From assembly GCF_002951835.1 (NCBI RefSeq), contig NZ_CP019448.1:1550001-1614000 (forward strand): 64,000 nucleotides of DNA, read 5' to 3'. A program made the position numbers and the translations under genes. The DNA is from Simonsiella muelleri ATCC 29453. Its GTDB lineage: Bacteria; Pseudomonadota; Gammaproteobacteria; Burkholderiales; Neisseriaceae. The notes beneath the pieces were generated by a model that was not told the origin of the DNA, did no database searches, and worked only from the letters and a program-made list of their open reading frames with translations. Below, in pieces: positions 33,692 to 43,255 of this stretch (position 1 is its first letter; each line of letters opens with the position of its first letter).

Positions 33692-34705
33692 TTAGTTTTT
33701 ATCTTGGTCTACCAGTTTATTTTTGGCAATCCAAGGCATCATAGAACGCAATTGCGCACCTACTTTTTCAATTTGGTGATCGGCGGTTAAACGACGACGA
33801 GCAGTCATAGATGCGTAGTTGACTGCGCCTTCTTGAATAAACATTTTGGCGTATTCGCCAGTTTGAATGCGTTTCAAGGCATTGCGCATTGCTTCACGAG
33901 ATTGGTCGTTAATCACTTCCACGCCTGTAACGTATTCGCCGTATTCTGCGTTATTGGAAATGGAGTAGTTCATGTTGGCAATGCCGCCTTCGTAAATCAA
34001 ATCAACAATTAATTTCATTTCGTGCAAGCATTCAAAATAAGCCATTTCAGGTGCGTAGCCAGCTTCAGTCAAAGTTTCAAAGCCGGTTTTAATCAACTCA
34101 ACCACACCACCGCATAATACAGCTTGTTCACCGAACAAGTCGGTTTCGGTTTCTTCACGGAAGTTGGTTTCAATCACGCCCCCTTTGGTGCCGCCATTGG
34201 CTGACGCGTAAGACAACGCGATTTCTTTGGCTTTGCCTGTGAAATCTTGGTAAACCGCAATTAATGATGGCACGCCACCGCCTTTCAAAAATTCGCTGCG
34301 AACGGTATGACCAGGACCTTTGGGTGCAATCATAATCACGTCCACATTTTTAGGTGGCACGATTTGGTTGTAATGAATGTTGAAACCGTGCGCGAATGCC
34401 AATGCAGCACCTTCTTTCAAATTTGGCGCAATTTCATTTTTATAAACAACAGGTTGATTTTCATCAGGCAACAAAATCATTACCACATCGGCTTTTTTGG
34501 TTGCATCAGCCACAGACAACGTTTCAAAACCAGCAGCAACCGCTTTATTCCAAGATGCGCCTTGACGCAAGCCAATGACCACATTCACACCGGAATCTTT
34601 CAAGTTAGCGGCGTGCGCGTGTCCTTGTGAACCGTAACCGATAATGGCAACGGTTTTACCTTTAATCAGAGACAAATCAGCATCTTTATCGTAATAAACT
34701 TGCAT
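33692..34705 (-). CDS. ilvC: Ketol-acid reductoisomerase
   Basis: The 337-residue class I enzyme has the NADPH-binding motif IGYGSQGHAHAANLKDSGVNVVIGLR and the knotted C-terminal domain with ETDLFGEQAVLCGG and the magnesium-binding Glu residues (YFECLHEMKLIVDLIYEGG). It makes 2,3-dihydroxy-isovalerate or -methylvalerate in branched-chain amino acid synthesis. AAGGAAA just upstream of MQVYYDKD is a good RBS. No ilvBH is visible in the window; the gene stands alone. Confidence 0.96.
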   Translation of the reverse strand: MQVYYDKDADLSLIKGKTVAIIGYGSQGHAHAANLKDSGVNVVIGLRQGASWNKAVAAGFETLSVADATKKADVVMILLPDENQPVVYKNEIAPNLKEGAALAFAHGFNIHYNQIVPPKNVDVIMIAPKGPGHTVRSEFLKGGGVPSLIAVYQDFTGKAKEIALSYASANGGTKGGVIETNFREETETDLFGEQAVLCGGVVELIKTGFETLTEAGYAPEMAYFECLHEMKLIVDLIYEGGIANMNYSISNNAEYGEYVTGVEVINDQSREAMRNALKRIQTGEYAKMFIQEGAVNYASMTARRRLTADHQIEKVGAQLRSMMPWIAKNKLVDQDKN

Positions 34706-35013
34706 TGTTTTTCCTTTGGGAATTGATTGAAAATGGGAAGGTTCAGGCTGCCTGAAACGTGCTGCGTTTTGTGTGAAACGTCTGCGTTTCGGTGCAAACG
34801 TGGGTTGTGCCTGCGCTTGCTGCTAAACAATTTGAACGCGCAATCTTACACTAATTTACATCATTTTTGTAGATTTCGTTGCATGGTTTGGATGGTTCGG
34901 CGGTTATTTTTGCGCAATGATGGGGTAGGGACAGTTGTCAGGCAGCCTGAAAACTTTGATGTTTGTGCCATTGGTATTACAATAAGCAACCATTTTCAGG
35001 GGGTACTCAAGCC
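34706..35013. other. Intergenic region upstream of ilvC and the methyltransferase gene
   Basis: Divergent promoters for ilvC and the methyltransferase gene must lie in this 308-base region. It holds two uptake sequences (about 34741-34757 and 34939-34953). A small clustered repeat GAAACGTnTGCGTTT at about 34772-34787 is present. I see no leader peptide with a run of Ile/Val/Leu codons. Confidence 0.5.
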
Positions 35014-36117
35014 ATGCACACGTTGATTTTGCACGACCAAGCCATTGAATATCGTAATGAAAGCCAGCAAAAACCACCGCGAAAATTAGCTGAAACCAAG
35101 CAAATTTCTGCCGATGCCGTGCTTCAGGCTGCCAAACAACATACCGCAACCGTTTGGCGTGGCGATTTTTATCAAGGCAAACAATTGCTTGATGCCATCA
35201 AAAAGCGGATTCGCAAACCCGCTAAATCCGCTGATAATCCAGCTGATGCGTTTCATAAATATCGTTTGGCGCAATCACAACAAAGCCGTGAAATCAATAT
35301 GTTATTGATTGAAATTGATGCGCATTTTGTGTTGAATTTGCCACGGGCTCCAGATGTTCAGGCTGCCTTGTTGGATGTGTATGGCGAATATAATTCGGAA
35401 AGATTTTTATTGCCATTTAATCAATTGCTTGGATTTATTGGTGCACATGAATGGCATAAAAAGGGCGTGGTTATTGCTGCATTGAATGATGCGAAAATTC
35501 ATGTACCGTTTGGGGTTTTTTCTCCGTTGCGTGGTGAGTATTTAGATTTGATTTTACAAGCCAAATTGCCTGAAAATTGCCAATTAGCGTTTGATATTGG
35601 TACAGGCAGTGGGATTTTGGCGATTTTATTGGCACAACGTGGCGTTTGTAAAATTTTGGCTACTGATAATAATCCACGCGCCGTACAATGTGCGCATGCC
35701 AATGTAGCGCGATTGGGTTTTGATTTACAAATTGATGTTTTACAACAAGATTATTTTCCATCGGGTTTGGCGAATTTGATTGTTTGTAATCCGCCATGGT
35801 TGCCAGCAAAACCCACATCTGCCATAGAAACTGCATTATATGACCCTAATCATACTATGCTAAAACATATTTTAGCAGAATCTGGTAATTTTTTAGCAGA
35901 AAATGGCGAATTGTGGTTGATTATGTCGGATTTGGCAGAGCATTTGGGTTTGCGTGATTCAGGCAGCCTACAAACGTGGTTCGCACAGTTTGGCTGGAAA
36001 ATTGCCGCACAATGGGAAACCGCACCACGCCACAGTAAAGCGATTGGGCAGCATGACGCCCTTTCATTTGCACGCCAAAAAGAGCGTACTTATTTATTTT
36101 GTTTACAGAAAATTTAA
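35014..36117 (+). CDS. Class I SAM-dependent methyltransferase (PrmC/N5-glutamine-MTase-like)
   Basis: With ATG 35014 (MHTLILHDQAIEYRN) the protein has 367 residues. The C-terminal half is a methyltransferase: motif I AFDIGTGSGILAILLAQRG, acidic ILATDNNPRAVQCA, and motif IV VCNPPWLPA, the NPPY/W signature of enzymes that methylate Gln, Asn or exocyclic amines. The N-terminal 150 residues are unusual and not recognised. Targets could be protein or RNA. The next gene begins 18 bases later, so they form an operon. Start choice rests on AGGGGG 10-11 bases upstream. Confidence 0.75.
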   Translation: MHTLILHDQAIEYRNESQQKPPRKLAETKQISADAVLQAAKQHTATVWRGDFYQGKQLLDAIKKRIRKPAKSADNPADAFHKYRLAQSQQSREINMLLIEIDAHFVLNLPRAPDVQAALLDVYGEYNSERFLLPFNQLLGFIGAHEWHKKGVVIAALNDAKIHVPFGVFSPLRGEYLDLILQAKLPENCQLAFDIGTGSGILAILLAQRGVCKILATDNNPRAVQCAHANVARLGFDLQIDVLQQDYFPSGLANLIVCNPPWLPAKPTSAIETALYDPNHTMLKHILAESGNFLAENGELWLIMSDLAEHLGLRDSGSLQTWFAQFGWKIAAQWETAPRHSKAIGQHDALSFARQKERTYLFCLQKI

Positions 36118-36135
36118 ATATACAAGGAGACAAAC

Positions 36136-36453
36136 ATGACTTGGCGTATTCAATCCATATTGCCTAACCAAGAGCCAAATTTGAAAAACATGAATGCGTA
36201 TTTGCAGGCAAATTTGATTCATGGTTCTTCACCTGACGCGCAATTTATTTTTGATGCGATTTATAATATTGATTTAGAAGGATTTGTTCTGACATTGATG
36301 CAGGTGGATAACGAAATGGGTTTCATTGAAAAAGAAAAGCGTTTGCTGTTGAAAACACGCGCTGAATTATTAGAAGCAATTGAAAATTATCAAATTAATC
36401 CATTGCTTATGCTGACTGATGAACGTGAGCACATGGAGATTTATCGTGGTTAA
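36136..36453 (+). CDS. Hypothetical protein downstream of the methyltransferase gene
   Basis: A 105-residue soluble protein I do not recognise, beginning MTWRIQSILPNQEPNLKNMN. It is mostly helical, with a Glu/Lys-rich helix (EKEKRLLLKTRAELLEAIENY). AAGGAGA about 9 bases before the ATG is a strong RBS and the gap to the previous gene is only 18 bases, so it is co-expressed with the methyltransferase. A strong terminator follows. Confidence 0.65.
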   Translation: MTWRIQSILPNQEPNLKNMNAYLQANLIHGSSPDAQFIFDAIYNIDLEGFVLTLMQVDNEMGFIEKEKRLLLKTRAELLEAIENYQINPLLMLTDEREHMEIYRG

Positions 36454-36463
36454 TTAATTCAAC

Positions 36464-36500
36464 AAAAGCCATTTGGTACAATCGTACAGAAATGGCTTTT
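36464..36500. terminator. Bidirectional terminator
   Basis: AAAAGCCATTT pairs with AAATGGCTTTT, with an inner GTAC-AATC-GTAC hairpin. It serves the operon on the left and probably rdgB converging from the right. Confidence 0.85.
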
Positions 36501-36507
36501 CTAGGTT

Positions 36508-37101
36508 TCAGGCTGCCTGAATTTTATGCAACAATTCTTGCAACGCCAAAGCGCGGTGGCTAATTTGATTTTTTATGTCTGGCGATAACTCTGCTGCGGT
36601 ACACCCTTGTTTTGGCAAATAAAAATGTGGGTCGTAACCGAAGCCGTATGTACCAGCCGCTTCAAGCTGCCATGTGCCACGCCAAATGCCTTCGGCGACA
36701 ATCGGTTGTGGGTCGTTTGGGTGGCGAACCAACACCAAAACACAAACGTAGTAACATGATTTATCAGAAAAATCAGCCAATTTAGCAGATAATTTGGCGT
36801 TATTGGCGGCATCGGATTTGGGGCTGTCGCCTGCGAATCGGGCAGACAACACACCTGGTGCGCCACCGAGTGCATTGACGCAAATACCGCTATCATCTGC
36901 CAATGCAGGTAAACCGCTGATTTGACTGGCATGTCGGGCTTTGGCTAATGCGTTTTCTAGAAAGGTGCAATGTGGTTCGGAGCATTCGGGGACGTTGAAT
37001 GCGGATTGTGGCAAGATTTCAATGTGTTGCGTGGCGAATAGGGCAGAGAATTCGCGTAATTTGCCTGCGTTGTTGCTGGCGAGTACGATTTGATTTAGCA
37101 T
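36508..37101 (-). CDS. rdgB: Non-canonical purine NTP pyrophosphatase (XTP/dITP diphosphatase)
   Basis: The 197-residue protein starts IVLASNNAGKLREFSALF, the substrate-binding SNNxGK motif, and has ADDSGICVNALGGAPGVLSARFAG with the catalytic Asp. GYDPHFYLP and ISHRALAL near the end complete the ITPase family pattern. It removes XTP, ITP and dITP from the nucleotide pool. It follows a small membrane-protein gene by 16 bases and probably belongs to the dapA-bamC transcript. Confidence 0.94.
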   Translation of the reverse strand: MLNQIVLASNNAGKLREFSALFATQHIEILPQSAFNVPECSEPHCTFLENALAKARHASQISGLPALADDSGICVNALGGAPGVLSARFAGDSPKSDAANNAKLSAKLADFSDKSCYYVCVLVLVRHPNDPQPIVAEGIWRGTWQLEAAGTYGFGYDPHFYLPKQGCTAAELSPDIKNQISHRALALQELLHKIQAA

Positions 37102-37117
37102 GAGATTTTTCAGTTAA

Positions 37118-37372
37118 TTATTTGATATTTTTTAATTTATTTTGTTGAGTCAATTGCTGTGCTACTTTTTCACGCGCCACGTGCCGAATATACATCGCCA
37201 AACAGCCAATTTGTCCAAACGCTGCCGCAAATGCAAATAAAAATGCTGCGATGCCAAATTGTTTTTCAGGCTGCGTTTTGAGCGATAACCAATGACTGCC
37301 TAATGCAATTAAAGCAATAAATAGCAATGAAAACAACATGGTTAAAATTAAAAAAGTTTTTTTGTTTGACAT
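37118..37372 (-). CDS. Small two-helix membrane protein
   Basis: An 84-residue protein with two hydrophobic segments, about residues 6-28 (FLILTMLFSLLFIALIALG) and 40-62 (IAAFLFAFAAAFGQIGCLAMY), and a basic, Gln-rich C-terminal tail. No known family recognised. It lies between bamC and rdgB with only 16 bases to rdgB, so is probably co-transcribed. Uptake-sequence variants flank it (37263-37273 inside, GGCGACCTGAAA at 37400-37411 upstream). Confidence 0.65.
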   Translation of the reverse strand: MSNKKTFLILTMLFSLLFIALIALGSHWLSLKTQPEKQFGIAAFLFAFAAAFGQIGCLAMYIRHVAREKVAQQLTQQNKLKNIK

Positions 37373-37471
37373 AAAAATGGGCGTGCAACATAAAAAAAGG
37401 CGACCTGAAATCCCGATACATAGCGTAAAAACTAAAACTTGTTTGCTATTTCAGGCAGCCTGAACATCAAA

Positions 37472-38596
37472 TTAGCGTAATTGTAAATAAAGGTTGTTTA
37501 ACAATTTATTGGCATCTGCACCTTGATAAGGTTTACCAAATTGGTCAAGTAAATGAATGCGTTGTCCATTTGATACCTGTTCCAAAGCGACAAACATTTG
37601 TGGCGCACTGGTGTCGGTGGATTCGGTTTCTTTTTTCTTACCGAACATTTTGTCCAAAATACCTGTTTTTTGGTTAGCTTGTTTCAGCACATCGCTGGTT
37701 TTGGGGGCAGGGCGCACGACAAACATTCCACGTTCAGAAACAAAATTCTGTACTATCAAACCCACGCGGTCAAGTGCTGAACCAATGCGATTGACATTGC
37801 GTTCGGCTTCACCGTATACCAAAACACTGTTATTTTCCAGTTTGGCAAATTGTGAGCCTGTTTGTTGGTCGTTTTGGGTACGCGTTTGTTGTTGTGCGGT
37901 GGCTTCGTCCACGCCCAAATATTGCATAAAACGTGATAAGAATGCGGCTTCTAAATTGGGGTCATTGGCGCGCGGTTGCCAAGCGGTACGGTCTTCTTTT
38001 TTGCTGTCATACACTTCTTCCAAACCTTTATGGGTAAAGAAAATGTCGTAGCCGCCTTTATTGTTTAATTCCATGCGAATCATGAATTTATCGCGCTCAC
38101 TGGTGGTGTAAACGCCCCCTAAACCCACTTTATCAAATAATTTGCGCACCCCTTGATTGGGTAATTTGGCGCGATTTTCTGCCCAGTCGGTTTCCATGAT
38201 GCCTGCTTGTGGTTCTTCGCTTTCAAGGGTGAAGCCGTTTTCTTGCCAGAATGCGCGTAACAATGCCCATAATTCGGTATTGTCTTTGTCGTCAATGTGC
38301 AGCCAACGTTGTGTGCCACTGCGTTGAATTTGGGCATTTTTGACGGGTGTTAGCACTTGGCTACTGCGCGTGGCGGCGGCTGGATTGGATTTAAGTGCAT
38401 TTGGGTCGGCTTTCACGCCTGTTGGCAAGGTGTACAAATCGCCTTGACGTGGGTCGCGCAAATCAGGGGGAATTTCTAGGCTGCGGACTTTATTGTTGGC
38501 ACTTTGATAATCTAGCTTGTTTTTGTCTGACGTACTACACGCTGCTAATGTGGTTGCAGTAAGCATTAATGTAATGATTTTTAATTGATTTTTCAT
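37472..38596 (-). CDS. bamC: Outer membrane assembly lipoprotein BamC
   Basis: From ATG 38596 (MKNQLKIITLMLTATTLAAC) the protein has 374 residues. The signal peptide ends in the lipobox LAAC, giving a lipid-modified N-terminal Cys. The unstructured region LEIPPDLRDPRQGDLYTLP binds BamD in the family, and two helix-grip domains follow (LHIDDKDNTELWALLRAFWQ; VLVYGEAERNVNRIGSALDRVG). It is part of the BAM complex inserting beta-barrel proteins. It lies directly after dapA, the same neighbourhood as in E. coli (dapA-nlpB). Confidence 0.93.
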   Translation of the reverse strand: MKNQLKIITLMLTATTLAACSTSDKNKLDYQSANNKVRSLEIPPDLRDPRQGDLYTLPTGVKADPNALKSNPAAATRSSQVLTPVKNAQIQRSGTQRWLHIDDKDNTELWALLRAFWQENGFTLESEEPQAGIMETDWAENRAKLPNQGVRKLFDKVGLGGVYTTSERDKFMIRMELNNKGGYDIFFTHKGLEEVYDSKKEDRTAWQPRANDPNLEAAFLSRFMQYLGVDEATAQQQTRTQNDQQTGSQFAKLENNSVLVYGEAERNVNRIGSALDRVGLIVQNFVSERGMFVVRPAPKTSDVLKQANQKTGILDKMFGKKKETESTDTSAPQMFVALEQVSNGQRIHLLDQFGKPYQGADANKLLNNLYLQLR

Positions 38597-38682
38597 TATG
38601 ATTATTTTCCCATTTGATGTTTTTTTCAGGCTGCCTTTGAGGAATAACTCCACGATAGCAGCCTAAAAAATCATGAAATAAA

Positions 38683-39558
38683 TTAAATTAATTGCGCTGC
38701 TTTTAAGGCAGCCTGAACTTTGGTTTTGCCATTATCGGTTAACGTTGTGATGGGCAAGCGGACGTGTTCGGCACACAAACTCAATTGCGCCAATGCAAAT
38801 TTAGCGGGCGCGGGACTGGGTTCACAGAACATCACATTATAAATAGGGATGAGTTGATTATTAAATTTTTTGGCTTCGGCGATATTGCCAGCGAGCGCGT
38901 GTTCACACATTTGGGCGAATACTTTGGGAGCAACGTTGGCGGCGACTGTAATGACGCCATGTCCACCGCACAACATAAATGGCAAACTCGTGGGATCATC
39001 ACCCGAATAAACCGCAAAATTTTCAGGCACATCTTTAAACAATGATAATGCGCGGGCCACATCGCCACTGGCTTCTTTTACGCCGACGATATGAGGTAAT
39101 TGTGCCAAACGCAAAATGGTTTCGTTGCTCATATTCACAACGGTTCGCCCTGGTACGTTGTAAATAATCATCGGAATATCAACTTCTTGTGTAATGGTTT
39201 TGAAGTGTTGATAAATGCCTTCTTGAGATGGTTTGTTGTAATAGGGGACAACCGATAAAGTGTAATCTGCGCCTGCGTCTTTGGCGGCGTGTGATAACGC
39301 AACGGCTTCATGGGTATTATTCGCGCCTGTTCCAGCAATGACAGGGACGCGTTTATTGACGTGTTTGACGGTGGCAGCAATCACCGCCAAATGTTCATCT
39401 ACTGATAAAGTGGCTGATTCGCCAGTTGTGCCGACTGCCACAATGCCGTGTGTGCCATTGGCAATGTGCCAGTCAATGAGTTGATTTAATTGTTCAAAAT
39501 TCACGCTGCCATCTGCGTGCATGGGGGTAATCAGAGCGACAAGGCTGCCAGTAAGCAT
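38683..39558 (-). CDS. dapA: 4-hydroxy-tetrahydrodipicolinate synthase
   Basis: The 291-residue (beta/alpha)8 enzyme condenses pyruvate with aspartate semialdehyde in the lysine/diaminopimelate pathway. The motif AVGTTGESATL, the Tyr in IYNVPGRTVVNM, and the Schiff-base Lys in GVKEASGDV are all present. It is the first gene of the dapA-bamC-(small membrane protein)-rdgB group on the minus strand. Confidence 0.96.
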   Translation of the reverse strand: MLTGSLVALITPMHADGSVNFEQLNQLIDWHIANGTHGIVAVGTTGESATLSVDEHLAVIAATVKHVNKRVPVIAGTGANNTHEAVALSHAAKDAGADYTLSVVPYYNKPSQEGIYQHFKTITQEVDIPMIIYNVPGRTVVNMSNETILRLAQLPHIVGVKEASGDVARALSLFKDVPENFAVYSGDDPTSLPFMLCGGHGVITVAANVAPKVFAQMCEHALAGNIAEAKKFNNQLIPIYNVMFCEPSPAPAKFALAQLSLCAEHVRLPITTLTDNGKTKVQAALKAAQLI

Positions 39559-39690
39559 GATAGAACCTTTATTTCCATGATTTTAAAAAATCTTATTTTA
39601 GCCGAAAGCGTTTGAATTGTCAGTTGTTGTGTTTTTCAGGCTGCCTGAAAAGATTTATAATAGAACAATTTTTTTAATTTGGCGTATCGT

Positions 39691-40569
39691 ATGAATTTTG
39701 CTTTTTGGTTTTTGAAACAATTATCACGTTCTCCCTATTTTGTTTTGATTTATTTGGCGAAAATATTGGGTTTTTTGGCATATTATGTGGTTGTACCGCG
39801 CCGAAAAGTGGGGCAAATCAATTTGGCAAAATGTTATCCCACGCTGCCTGAAAAAACACGCCGCAAATGGCTGAAACAACATTTTTATCATATGGCGTTG
39901 TTGATGTTGGAATATGGGAAATATTGGTACGCGCCAGCATCTGTGTTAAAAAATCGTGTACGTTATCATAATAAATTTATATTAGACAATGCGTTGGCAA
40001 AAGGTGAACGCGTGATTTTGCTGTATCCGCATTTTACGGCTTTTGAAGCGGCAGTGTACGCACTCAATCAAGACACCCCCTTAATTAGCGTATATTCTCA
40101 TCAAAAAAACAATAGGTTAGATGAGCAAATTTTACAAGGACGACATCGTTATCAAAATGTTTTTTTGGTTGGGCGAACCGAAGGACTCCGCGCCATCATC
40201 AAACAAATCAAGCAAACCCATGCGCCATTTTTGTATTTACCTGACCAAGATTTTGGTGCAAAAGATTCTGTTTTTGTTGATTTTTTTGGCATTCAAACCG
40301 CAACAATTGGTGGTTTAGGGCGCATTGCGAAAATGACCAATGCGACCGTGATTCCAGCGATTCCCACGCGTCAAGCTGATGGTACGGTGGATTTGTGTTT
40401 TTACCCAGCGTGGCAGAATTTCCCCAGCGACAGCATGGAAGCAGATGCACAGCGCATGAACGATTTTATTGAAGCGCGAATTCGGGAGCGACCTGAACAA
40501 TATTTTTGGTTGCACAAGCGATTCAAGACGCGTCCAAATGGCGAAACGTCATTTTATGATAATATTTAA
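39691..40569 (+). CDS. Lipid A biosynthesis late acyltransferase (LpxL/HtrB family)
   Basis: With ATG 39691 (MNFAFWFLKQLSRS) the protein has 292 residues. One N-terminal membrane anchor is followed by the catalytic HX4E box HFTAFE, then FLYLPDQDFGAKDSVFVDFFG and the ending ERPEQYFWLHKRFKTRP, all typical of LpxL/LpxM. It adds a secondary acyl chain to lipid A at the inner membrane. LpxL versus LpxM cannot be settled by eye. No strong RBS is visible, so the start is somewhat uncertain. Confidence 0.88.
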   Translation: MNFAFWFLKQLSRSPYFVLIYLAKILGFLAYYVVVPRRKVGQINLAKCYPTLPEKTRRKWLKQHFYHMALLMLEYGKYWYAPASVLKNRVRYHNKFILDNALAKGERVILLYPHFTAFEAAVYALNQDTPLISVYSHQKNNRLDEQILQGRHRYQNVFLVGRTEGLRAIIKQIKQTHAPFLYLPDQDFGAKDSVFVDFFGIQTATIGGLGRIAKMTNATVIPAIPTRQADGTVDLCFYPAWQNFPSDSMEADAQRMNDFIEARIRERPEQYFWLHKRFKTRPNGETSFYDNI

Positions 40570-40675
40570 TAAATTAGATAACCAGACAGCCTGAAAAGCA
40601 TATCTAAATCTTTTCAGGCTGCTTTCCTTTTTAGGCTAAAATACGCGCCTAAATTTTTTCAGAAAAATAATTCTC

Positions 40676-42604
40676 ATGATTGAAATCAAAAAGTTAACCT
40701 TACAACGCGGTTTAAAAGTCTTGTTAAATCAAGCCACCGCCACCATCAATCCTCGCCAACGCGTTGGCTTAATTGGCAAAAATGGTACGGGCAAATCCAG
40801 TTTATTTGCGTTAATTAAAGGTGAAATTACGCACGATTCTGGCGAAATCAGCATTCCGAAAACGTGGAAACTCGCTGCTGTGGCGCAAGAAACGCCAGCG
40901 TTGGAAATTTCTGCGTTGGATTATGTGTTGCAAGGCGATGCGGATTTGCAGCGTTTTCAGGCAGCCTTAAAACAGGCGGAATGCGAAAATAACGGTATTC
41001 AAATTGCTGAATTTCATGCCAAATTAGATGAAATTGATGCCTACACTGCGCCTGCGCGTGCCGCCAAGTTACTGAATGGTTTGGGGTTTGCGCAAGAAGA
41101 ACACGCTAAACCTGTGAAAGCGTTTTCGGGTGGTTGGCGTATGCGGCTGAATTTGGCGCAAGCGTTGATGTGTCGCGCTGATTTGTTGTTGTTAGACGAA
41201 CCGACTAACCATTTGGATTTGGAGACGGTGTTGTGGTTAGAAAATCATTTAGCATCATTGAGTTGTACGCAAGTCATTATTTCGCATGACCGCGATTTTC
41301 TCAATGCCACCACCACGCATACGATTGAACTTGCCAATCAAAAATTAAATGTGTATGGCGGTAACTACGATTTTTATCTGAAAGAACGCGCCCAAAGATT
41401 AGCCAATCAGCAATCTGCCTACGCCAAGCAACAAGAAAAAATCAAACATTTACAATCATTTATTGATAGATTTAAGGCAAAGGCAACAAAAGCCGTTCAA
41501 GCGCAAAGTCGCATGAAAGCGTTGGCGAAATTGGAACGCATCGCGCCCGCGCATTTGGACAGCGAATTTAGTTTTGAATTTGAACAACCTACGCATTTGC
41601 CTAATCCATTATTGAAAATGGACGAAGTTTCATTGGGTTACGCGGATAATGTGATTTTTAAAAATATTAGTTTGTCGCTGGAAAATGGAGCGCGATTTGG
41701 TTTGTTGGGGGTAAATGGTTCGGGTAAATCCACGTTTATTAAATCGCTTTCAGGCAGCCTGAAACCGTTTTCGGGGCAAATTATTAAATCGGATAAATTA
41801 AATATTGGATATTTCGCGCAACATCAATTGGATACGCTGCGTGATGACCAAAGTCCCATGTGGCACATTCGGCAACTTTCGCCCGATGCGAAAGAACAAG
41901 ATATTCGCAATTTTTTGGGTGGTTTTCATTTTGTGGGCGACATGGCAGCGCAAAAAATTGAGCCGTTTTCTGGCGGCGAAAAGGCGCGTTTGGCGTTGGC
42001 GATGCTGGTGTGGCAGAAACCAAATTTGCTGTTGTTGGACGAACCGACTAACCATTTGGATTTGGATATGCGTCATGCGCTGACGGTTGCGTTGCAAAGT
42101 TTTCAAGGCGCGATGATTTTGGTATCGCACGACCGCAGTTTGATTGAAGCGACTACTGACCAATTTTTGCTCATAGATTCAGGCAGCCTGAAAACGTTTG
42201 ATGGCGATTTGAACGATTATCACGCTTATCGTTTGGCGCAATCACAAGAAAATAATCAATCTAATGCACCAGTTGCATCCGCCCATTCGCAAAACCGCAA
42301 AGATGTGAAACGCCTAGAAGCGCAAATTCGTCAAGAACGCGCCAAACGAACCAAACCGATTCAACAAGAAATTGACAAAACAGAAAAAGAGCTATCCACT
42401 TTGCAGACGAAATTGAGTGAATTAGAGGGCTATCTTGCCGATGAATCCACGTATCTACCCGAAAATAAGACAAATTTACAACAATTTTTAACCCAATCCG
42501 CAGAAATTAAGGTAAAATTAAGTGAATTGGAAGAAAACTGGTTGCAATGGCAAGAAAAGTTAGAATCTGTCAACGCGGAAATTGACGCTGAATTTGCTCG
42601 TTAA
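40676..42604 (+). CDS. ABC-F family ATPase (YheS-like)
   Basis: The 642-residue protein has two ABC domains and no membrane segments: Walker A GKNGTGKSS and GVNGSGKST, signatures FSGGWRMRLNLAQAL and FSGGEKARLALAML, Walker B LLLLDEPTNHLDL twice. The linker (about 240-300) is the interdomain P-site tRNA interaction motif of ABC-F proteins, and a C-terminal coiled coil spans about 530-640. ABC-F proteins act on the ribosome. Overall layout and start MIEIKKLTLQRG suit YheS rather than EttA or Uup. An in-frame uptake sequence encodes SLSGSLKPFSG in the second domain. Confidence 0.9.
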   Translation: MIEIKKLTLQRGLKVLLNQATATINPRQRVGLIGKNGTGKSSLFALIKGEITHDSGEISIPKTWKLAAVAQETPALEISALDYVLQGDADLQRFQAALKQAECENNGIQIAEFHAKLDEIDAYTAPARAAKLLNGLGFAQEEHAKPVKAFSGGWRMRLNLAQALMCRADLLLLDEPTNHLDLETVLWLENHLASLSCTQVIISHDRDFLNATTTHTIELANQKLNVYGGNYDFYLKERAQRLANQQSAYAKQQEKIKHLQSFIDRFKAKATKAVQAQSRMKALAKLERIAPAHLDSEFSFEFEQPTHLPNPLLKMDEVSLGYADNVIFKNISLSLENGARFGLLGVNGSGKSTFIKSLSGSLKPFSGQIIKSDKLNIGYFAQHQLDTLRDDQSPMWHIRQLSPDAKEQDIRNFLGGFHFVGDMAAQKIEPFSGGEKARLALAMLVWQKPNLLLLDEPTNHLDLDMRHALTVALQSFQGAMILVSHDRSLIEATTDQFLLIDSGSLKTFDGDLNDYHAYRLAQSQENNQSNAPVASAHSQNRKDVKRLEAQIRQERAKRTKPIQQEIDKTEKELSTLQTKLSELEGYLADESTYLPENKTNLQQFLTQSAEIKVKLSELEENWLQWQEKLESVNAEIDAEFAR

Positions 42605-42687
42605 TCAGCAAAAATGCAACACGTTTTCAGACTGCATGAAAAAAAATTCAAGCAGTGCTTATTCTGTTGTTATACAAGGAAATTACG

Positions 42688-43248
42688 ATGAAAAAACCTT
42701 TATTTGTCTTGGCATTTGCTATCGCCGCTAGCCCCGCGCTGGATGCGAAAGTATATAGCTGTGGCAATGGTTGCTACACGTCCAATCCAAAAGCAGCAAA
42801 AGGACGCGCCAACTTGGGTAAACAAATTGGCAGTTACACCAATACATTACCGAAAGAGGAACTCGTTTCTGCTGACAAAATCGTTGAACCCAAAACCGTT
42901 CAAGTCGCCGCTGCGCCTGCACCACGCCAAGTTGCACCTATCCGGCGGACACATTCCACATTACGCGCGCCCAGCGTGGCAGCACCTGTACCAGTGGCGT
43001 TGCAACGTCCCAGCGTGCCACAACCTAATATGCGCTTGACCAGTGGTCGTCGCACCATCTTGGAGCAAGAGTTAACCAACGAACGTACCGCTTTGGCACA
43101 AGCACAACGTGCTTTAATTGATGGTCGCGCTGTGAGTGGCAAAATGGTTGATGCCACGCATCAAACGCGTATTCGGCAATTGGAGAGCGCGGTGTTAGAC
43201 CGTCAGCAAAATATCCAAGCTTTACAACGCGAATTAAGTCGTATGTAA
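42688..43248 (+). CDS. Exported protein with C-terminal coiled coil
   Basis: From ATG 42688, behind AAGGA, the protein has 186 residues. A signal peptide (MKKPLFVLAFAIAASPALDA) precedes KVYSCGNGCYTSNPKAAKG, with two Cys that may pair, then a Pro/Ala/Val-rich linker, and a coiled coil of about 60 residues (ILEQELTNERTALAQAQRAL; QLESAVLDRQQNIQALQREL). It is probably periplasmic. Similar proteins exist in Neisseriaceae as hypothetical proteins; function unknown. It ends at a perfect inverted-DUS terminator. Confidence 0.7.
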   Translation: MKKPLFVLAFAIAASPALDAKVYSCGNGCYTSNPKAAKGRANLGKQIGSYTNTLPKEELVSADKIVEPKTVQVAAAPAPRQVAPIRRTHSTLRAPSVAAPVPVALQRPSVPQPNMRLTSGRRTILEQELTNERTALAQAQRALIDGRAVSGKMVDATHQTRIRQLESAVLDRQQNIQALQRELSRM

Positions 43249-43255
43249 ATTCAAT

